From Dehalococcoidia bacterium UBA1152 (GTDB lineage: Bacteria; Chloroflexota; Dehalococcoidia; Lucifugimonadales; UBA2962), in the NCBI GenBank assembly GCA_002311285.1, contig DBZU01000070.1, positions 22,873 to 51,600 of the forward strand: a stretch of DNA of 28,728 nucleotides. The letters are read 5' to 3'. The position numbers and the translations under genes are program-made. Position 1 is the first letter of the stretch, and the number at the start of each line of letters is the position of its first letter. The notes below the pieces were generated by a model. It saw only the letters and a program-made list of their open reading frames with translations, searched no databases and had not been told where the DNA came from. This document shows positions 24,098-28,728 of the stretch, in pieces.

Positions 24098-25201
24098 TTA
24101 TTCTATATAATCTTCTTGAGGAATTCCTGGTAAACGTTCTGCAGATTCATAGATTAGTTTCCTGACAGGGTAATTGATCTCGATGTTTTGCTTAGTAAAT
24201 TCAACATGTATAGCTTTAATGATCTCACTTGTAAGTTTAAATGAAGAGCCTCGGTCAATAGCTCGGGCAAATATGTAGAAATCAACGTTGGAGTCGCCAA
24301 AACTTTTAAAATTTACAATTGGATCAAAGTCAGAAGCATATGGGCTGGCTGATGTAACTTCTCTGGCAGTATCTAGCGCTATTCTTTCCACCTCTACTAA
24401 ATCACTGTCATAGCTCACTCCACAGCCAACTATTACACTCATTGAGTCATTTGGGGATTGATAATTTGTTACGATTGTGTCAGCTAGAACAGAATTAGGT
24501 ATTATTACAAGATTGTTGTATATGGTCCTTATCTTGGTACTTCGCCACCCAACATCTATAACATTTCCCGATGGACCTCCGTTTAGTTCTATAAAATCCC
24601 CAATATTTATTGCTCCGTCGGCTGTAACATAGGTGCCGGCAAAGAAATTCCCTAGAGTCGGTTGCAATGCAAGCGCTACTGCTAGGCCGGTTATTCCTAA
24701 GCCTCCTAATAGCGGACTTATAGAAATTCCCACGGTCTCCAAAATTATTAAAAGACCGGTTGCGTAGATAATCAAAATGACAATTCTGCGCACCTGTGGA
24801 AGCAACTTGTCGTCTAAAGGAGTAGCCGTCTTGGGGGCAACCACTTTTAAATACCAATTAATGAAAAACCGCGTTCCACTCGCGGCGGCTTGCATTAGAG
24901 AGATTACAACTCCAATATTCCAAGCTTTAGTGACTCCCTGCCTCCATTCAGTGCCTTCGATTGGAAGAGCCAAAATAGATAAATATAAACCAAGTATTAC
25001 AGTGAATAGTAGTGCGGGTCCTCTAGCAGCCTTCAACAGTTGCGGGACAATATGATCAGGTGATCGTTTTTCTATGTGATTTGCACTAGCTTTAATAATG
25101 AGGCTTATTACAATAGCACCAACTAAAAACGCTACAAATATTGCTATTGCGATCAGTGATTCCCATGCAATTAAATCGCTAAAAGATTGACGTAAATCCA
25201 C
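24098..25201 (-). CDS. MscS-type mechanosensitive ion channel protein
   Basis: This 367-residue protein has about five hydrophobic segments, the last being the pore-lining helix GITGLAVALALQPTLGNFFA near residues 167-190. The characteristic beta-domain follows: GDFIELNGG, GWRSTKIRTIYNNLVIIPNS and the alpha-beta C-terminal domain. This is the MscS family plan, with two or three extra N-terminal helices compared with MscS itself. It probably releases solutes on hypo-osmotic shock, though a different gating signal is possible. The start is GTG at 25201, with AGGA six bases upstream on the minus strand. It is convergent with the biotin-carrier gene, 24 bases away, and divergent from the aldo/keto reductase region. 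Confidence 0.9.
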   Translation of the reverse strand: MDLRQSFSDLIAWESLIAIAIFVAFLVGAIVISLIIKASANHIEKRSPDHIVPQLLKAARGPALLFTVILGLYLSILALPIEGTEWRQGVTKAWNIGVVISLMQAAASGTRFFINWYLKVVAPKTATPLDDKLLPQVRRIVILIIYATGLLIILETVGISISPLLGGLGITGLAVALALQPTLGNFFAGTYVTADGAINIGDFIELNGGPSGNVIDVGWRSTKIRTIYNNLVIIPNSVLADTIVTNYQSPNDSMSVIVGCGVSYDSDLVEVERIALDTAREVTSASPYASDFDPIVNFKSFGDSNVDFYIFARAIDRGSSFKLTSEIIKAIHVEFTKQNIEINYPVRKLIYESAERLPGIPQEDYIE

Positions 25202-25231
25202 TTATTTTCCTGTTTTAATATAGGGTTTATA

Positions 25232-25268
25232 TTGCAGTATATCCAGTATTACTCTATAACACAGAGTA
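25232..25268 (+). promoter_or_regulatory. Candidate promoter with inverted repeat upstream of the reductase
   Basis: TTGCAG at 25232-25237 and TATAAC at 25255-25260 are 17 bases apart; the -10 matches five of six positions, the -35 only three. An inverted repeat TACTCT-ATAACAC-AGAGTA (25250-25268) overlaps the -10 and the expected start of transcription, which is a repressor-like position. The -35 is weak, so this is a tentative call. No other clear element is seen in the 25202-25347 gap. Confidence 0.35.
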
Positions 25269-25347
25269 GGCAAGCGAATTTGAGGTTTATTTTACTATAT
25301 AGGAGCTTGGGTAAACTAAACATTTTTTGATTTTATGGAGTGACAAT

Positions 25348-25404
25348 ATGTATGGAACAATCTTTAATTTAAAAGTTAAACTAGGGCATGAAAAAAGATG
25401 GTGA
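25348..25404 (+). pseudogene. 18-codon ORF, possible remnant of a small monooxygenase-like gene
   Basis: An ATG with GGAG eight bases upstream opens an 18-codon frame that ends with TGA 16 bases before the reductase start. The peptide begins MYGTIFNLKVKLGHEK, which resembles the first strand of antibiotic-biosynthesis-monooxygenase-like or EthD-like small proteins (normally about 100 residues). The match is from memory of the pattern and covers only one strand's worth of sequence. It may be what remains after a deletion, a leader peptide for the reductase, or chance. Confidence 0.35.
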
Positions 25405-25420
25405 TTAGGAGTAAGAAATA

Positions 25421-26341
25421 ATGGAGATGGTTCAGCTTGGAAATACCGAACTTAAAGTCAGTCGGCTTGGGGTAGGATTAGTAGAAATTGGGTTGCAATT
25501 AACGCGAAGGAACCGGGATCAAGCAGACAATTTATTAAATACAGCCCTGGATGGCGGTATAAACTTTTTTGATACTGCTGAGTGTTATGGTATTAGCGAA
25601 GATCTAATTGGGGAGGCTTTATCACACAAGCGAGATCAATTTGTGCTTGCCACCAAAGCTGGTCACCCATCTTTTGGAACCGAGGGTGTTCGATGGCATG
25701 TGGACACCTTAAAAAAAAGCATAGATAGAAGTCTTCTGAGGCTTAAAACAGACTATGTTGATATATTGCAAATGCACGCATATGACATATTTGGTGAACC
25801 GCCGGACGAAATCGTACAAGTTTTTCTTGATGCTAAACGTGATGGTAAAACTCGATATATTGGATATAGCCAAGAAAACGAAGAGGCAATGTGGGCGATA
25901 CAGAGCGGTCTTTTTGATACTATTCAAACAGCCTTTAATATCATGGACCAAAGAGCTTTATTCGGTATCTTTGATGAAGCATCCAAAGCTGGTATGGGTG
26001 TAATAGCAAAAAGGCCAATTGGTAATGGCATGTGGGGGCGCGTTTTTAAGAAATCTGATCATTATGAAGATACTGTTGCAAAAAGCCTGCGAGTAAGGGC
26101 AGAAAAAATGCAAGAGTTTGGAGAAATAGCAACTGAACCTGAAAATCATATTTTGTCTGCTTTAGGATTTGTGCTTCACCATTCACAGATACATACAGCA
26201 ATTGTAGGAAGTCGAAACCCTCAACACATGCGATTAAACATAGACATGGTTAATCACCAGTTGCCCATTTCTCGCAAATACGTGGAAGAATTGCATAGAC
26301 GTTATGAAACAATTGGACGTCATTGGCGCAGTATTGATTAA
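25421..26341 (+). CDS. Aldo/keto reductase family protein
   Basis: This 306-residue TIM-barrel oxidoreductase uses NADP(H) to interconvert aldehydes or ketones and alcohols. The catalytic tetrad is visible: Asp51 and Tyr56 in FFDTAECYG, Lys79 in LATKAG and His119 in LQMHA. The C-terminal part GSRNPQHMRLNIDMVNHQLP contains the nucleotide-binding residues of the family. AGGAG lies about nine bases before the ATG. It precedes the molybdenum hydroxylase large subunit by 34 bases and is probably in the same operon, with a weak promoter and an 18-codon ORF upstream. A joint pathway acting on aldehydes is plausible but unproven. Confidence 0.9.
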   Translation: MEMVQLGNTELKVSRLGVGLVEIGLQLTRRNRDQADNLLNTALDGGINFFDTAECYGISEDLIGEALSHKRDQFVLATKAGHPSFGTEGVRWHVDTLKKSIDRSLLRLKTDYVDILQMHAYDIFGEPPDEIVQVFLDAKRDGKTRYIGYSQENEEAMWAIQSGLFDTIQTAFNIMDQRALFGIFDEASKAGMGVIAKRPIGNGMWGRVFKKSDHYEDTVAKSLRVRAEKMQEFGEIATEPENHILSALGFVLHHSQIHTAIVGSRNPQHMRLNIDMVNHQLPISRKYVEELHRRYETIGRHWRSID

Positions 26342-26375
26342 TAGTTATTACTTAATTAGATAGGGGGATTGCGAT

Positions 26376-28607
26376 ATGGATGAAAGATCAGAATACCAAG
26401 TTGTCGGTAAACGACCTATTAGGCATGATGGCGTTGACAAAGTAACTGGTCGAGCCAAATTTGGCGCAGATATACATTTGCCTGGAATGCTTTATGGTGC
26501 AGTTTTGCGCAGCCCACATGCTCACGCACGGATTGTATCTATAGATACTAGCGCAGCAGAATCAAACCCTGATGTATATGCTGTTATGACAGCAGAAGAT
26601 TTAATTCCAGGACCTACCGTTCAGACTGTATTTCTTGCCCAGAACCGCAGTGAAAATGTAATGGCCAGAGATAAGGTTTTTTACAAAGGCCATCCAGTAG
26701 CTGCAGTAGCATCCACAAGCAACATAGTTGCTCAGCAAGCTGTTAAATTGATAAAAGTAATATATGAGAAGTTGCCGGGAGTTTTTGATGTCGAAGCAGC
26801 AATTTCACAATCCGCCCCTATATTGCATGAGAATACAAAAGCCTATTCTCTAGGTTCGACAGACTATAGTCAGTCGAACGTGCTAGGCCATGAAATATAT
26901 GAATTAGGCGATATTAATAAAGGGTTTGATCAAGCAGAGTTGGTATTTGAAGAGGAGTTTAAGACTAGCACTGTACATCAAGGCTATATTGAGCCCCAGA
27001 ACGGCACGGCCTCTTGGTCCGAAGATGGTAAATTAACTGTTTGGTCCTCGAGTCAAGGACATTTTGGAATACGAGATCAACTAGGCCGGATACTTGGAGT
27101 CTCCATTGCTAATATTAAAGTGATTCCTATGGAGATTGGAGGAGGGTTTGGAGGAAAACTACCTGCTTACTTGGAACCTCTAGCTGCTGTACTTTCACGG
27201 AAAAGCGGTAGACCTGTCAAATTGACGATGTCGAGATCCGAAGTTTTTGAAGCGACTGGCCCTACTTCTGGTAGTTTGATTCGTATAAAAATGGGCTTTA
27301 ATGCGAGTCGGCAAATAACAGCCGCTTATGCATATGTGGCCTTTGAGGCTGGAGCTTTTCCTCCATCTCCAATAACTGCCGCCGCCGCCGCTATTTTTGC
27401 TCCCTACAGGATCGACAACGTCAAAATAGATTGTTTTGACATTGCTGTAAATAAACCAAAAGTAGCTCCTTATCGAGCACCTGGAGCTCCCATTGTAGCG
27501 TTTGCCACCGAATCAGTAATGGATCAAGCGGCCACCGAAATGAAAATTGATCCTATCGAATTGCGTCTAATTAATGCAGCAAGAAAAGGAGACCGTAGAG
27601 CAGATGGAGTGATGAATGGAAGTATTGGCGTTATAGAGACTTTACAAACTATCAAATCCCATCCACATTATTTGTCGGAGAAAAAAGGAGTGAATGTTGG
27701 TAGAGGAGTTAGTCTTGGGTTTTGTAGAAACGGTTCTGGACCAGCAAGCTTAGTTGCCAGTGTTTTATCGGATGGCACTGTAACTTTAACTGAGGGATCT
27801 GTAGATATAGGCGGAAGCAGAACAGCTATTGCGCAAATGTTTGCTGAGGTTCTTGGAATAAAAGCGGAAGATGTGGTGCCTCAAGTAGGAGACACCGAGT
27901 CCATAGGATTTACTTCGGTTACTGGAGGGAGTGGAGTAGTTTATAAGTCTGGCTGGGCCGCATACGATGCAGCTGTTGATATAAAAAAACAAATCATAAA
28001 AAGAGCGGCAATTATCTGGGATGCTGATGAAGCAGAAATTGAGTACTCAGATGGCTATGTTAAACACACTTCAGACCCTGAACTCAATATGAGCTTTAAA
28101 CAGATTGCCTCACAAATAAATGAGACTGGGGAACCTATAATCGGCAAGGCGCATGTTAATCCTGGAGGTTCAGCAGGATCTTATTCAGCATTGATTGCTG
28201 ACGTCCAAGTTGATTCAGAAACAGGTAAAGTCGATCTATTAAGACTTACTGCGTTTCAGGATGTCGGAACTGCTATTCACCCGAGTTACGTTGAAGGGCA
28301 GATCCAGGGTGGAATTGCTCAAGGAATTGGATGGGCTTTAAATGAAGAATATTTTTTTGATGATAATGGGATCATGAAAAATAATTCATTACTGGATTAT
28401 CGAATGCCCATTACTTTAGATTTACCGACAATTGAGGCGGTTCTTGTGGAAGTTCCGAATCCTAATCATCCTTATGGAGTTAAGGGAGTAGGTGAAGCTA
28501 GTATTTCATCGCCATTAGCAGCGATAGCTAATGCTATACATGATGCCCTTGGTATTAGATTGAGAAGCTTACCTATGAAACCTCAAACCATATATTCAAA
28601 TTTGTAA
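26376..28607 (+). CDS. Xanthine dehydrogenase family protein, molybdopterin-binding subunit
   Basis: This 743-residue protein is the large molybdenum-cofactor subunit of a hydroxylase of the xanthine oxidase family (CoxL, aldehyde oxidoreductase or 4-hydroxybenzoyl-CoA reductase type). The N-terminal domain starts with GKRPIRHDGVDKVTGRAKFG. The cofactor loop GGGFGGK is at residues 255-261, PYRAPGAP at 365-372, and the general-base glutamate is Glu707 in GVGEAS. The CoxL-specific active-site motif AYRCSFR is not present; the equivalent is PYRAPG, as in non-CO-oxidising relatives. The 2Fe-2S and FAD subunits are not adjacent: a tRNA gene follows downstream and the aldo/keto reductase precedes it. 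The substrate is unknown. Confidence 0.92.
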   Translation: MDERSEYQVVGKRPIRHDGVDKVTGRAKFGADIHLPGMLYGAVLRSPHAHARIVSIDTSAAESNPDVYAVMTAEDLIPGPTVQTVFLAQNRSENVMARDKVFYKGHPVAAVASTSNIVAQQAVKLIKVIYEKLPGVFDVEAAISQSAPILHENTKAYSLGSTDYSQSNVLGHEIYELGDINKGFDQAELVFEEEFKTSTVHQGYIEPQNGTASWSEDGKLTVWSSSQGHFGIRDQLGRILGVSIANIKVIPMEIGGGFGGKLPAYLEPLAAVLSRKSGRPVKLTMSRSEVFEATGPTSGSLIRIKMGFNASRQITAAYAYVAFEAGAFPPSPITAAAAAIFAPYRIDNVKIDCFDIAVNKPKVAPYRAPGAPIVAFATESVMDQAATEMKIDPIELRLINAARKGDRRADGVMNGSIGVIETLQTIKSHPHYLSEKKGVNVGRGVSLGFCRNGSGPASLVASVLSDGTVTLTEGSVDIGGSRTAIAQMFAEVLGIKAEDVVPQVGDTESIGFTSVTGGSGVVYKSGWAAYDAAVDIKKQIIKRAAIIWDADEAEIEYSDGYVKHTSDPELNMSFKQIASQINETGEPIIGKAHVNPGGSAGSYSALIADVQVDSETGKVDLLRLTAFQDVGTAIHPSYVEGQIQGGIAQGIGWALNEEYFFDDNGIMKNNSLLDYRMPITLDLPTIEAVLVEVPNPNHPYGVKGVGEASISSPLAAIANAIHDALGIRLRSLPMKPQTIYSNL

Positions 28608-28687
28608 TTAATGCCTTATAAGCTAATTTTAGTTAAAGTTCAGCTTTTATTTAAGCAAATAATTACAAATTTTCTAGTTCATTTTAA

Positions 28688-28728
28688 GCCAACGTAGCTC
28701 AGGCGGCAGAGCAGCTGTTTCGTAAACA
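28688..28728 (+). tRNA. tRNA-Thr (CGT anticodon), 5' part
   Basis: The last 41 bases fold as the 5' part of a tRNA: acceptor strand GCCAACG, TA, D-stem GCTC/GAGC with a loop carrying AGG-CGG, then the anticodon stem GCTGT and loop TTCGTAA. The anticodon is CGT at 28721-28723, reading ACG (threonine). The window ends three bases into the 3' anticodon stem, so the T arm and acceptor end are missing. Confidence 0.85.

Overview
The window is an AT-rich bacterial chromosome segment with tightly packed genes and frequent TTG starts. A hopanoid-type radical SAM gene (hpnH), an 11-subunit complex I cluster without the NADH module, a Na+-pumping decarboxylase, 5-oxoprolinase genes and a molybdenum hydroxylase suggest a free-living heterotroph. 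A marine Chloroflexota lineage (SAR202 or Dehalococcoidia-like) is my best guess. That guess rests on gene content and general resemblance only; no marker gene for taxonomy is present.

Layout. 8-2184 (minus): hpnH and a polyprenyl diphosphate synthase, an isoprenoid/hopanoid pair. 2457-13165 (plus): nuoA-B-C-D-H-I-J-K, a 64-residue DUF2007-like gene, then nuoL-M-N, mostly overlapping or nearly abutting and led by a good extended -10 promoter. 13224-14653 (plus): NAD kinase and an ADP-ribose-type Nudix hydrolase. 14791-16190 (plus): two tandem paralogous lipoproteins of unknown function. 16350-16616 (minus): a small KOW-like protein with a LexA-like box in its candidate promoter. 16898-17647 (plus): an SDR oxidoreductase. 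17683-21942 (minus): pxpA-pxpB-pxpC, a YqaA/VTT membrane protein and a cyclase-family hydrolase. 22167-24073 (plus, divergent from pxp): gamma, beta and biotin-carrier subunits of a sodium-translocating decarboxylase. The gamma gene has no ordinary start codon and is easy to miss. 24098-25201 (minus): an MscS-type channel. 25348-28607 (plus): a very short ORF that may be a gene remnant, an aldo/keto reductase and a molybdopterin-binding hydroxylase large subunit. 28688-28728: the 5' part of tRNA-Thr(CGT), cut by the window end.

How the genes fit together. The nuo cluster would couple oxidation of a reduced carrier (probably ferredoxin or another non-NADH donor, by analogy with other 11-subunit complexes) to quinone reduction and ion pumping. 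NAD kinase and the Nudix hydrolase act in the nucleotide cofactor pool. PxpABC cleaves 5-oxoproline to glutamate with ATP. The divergent decarboxylase would pump Na+ at the expense of a carboxyl group, but its carboxyltransferase (alpha) subunit is not in the window, so the substrate is unknown. No mobile element, CRISPR array or rRNA was seen. The only non-coding stretch near 300 bases without a gene is 16617-16897, described under the regulatory features.
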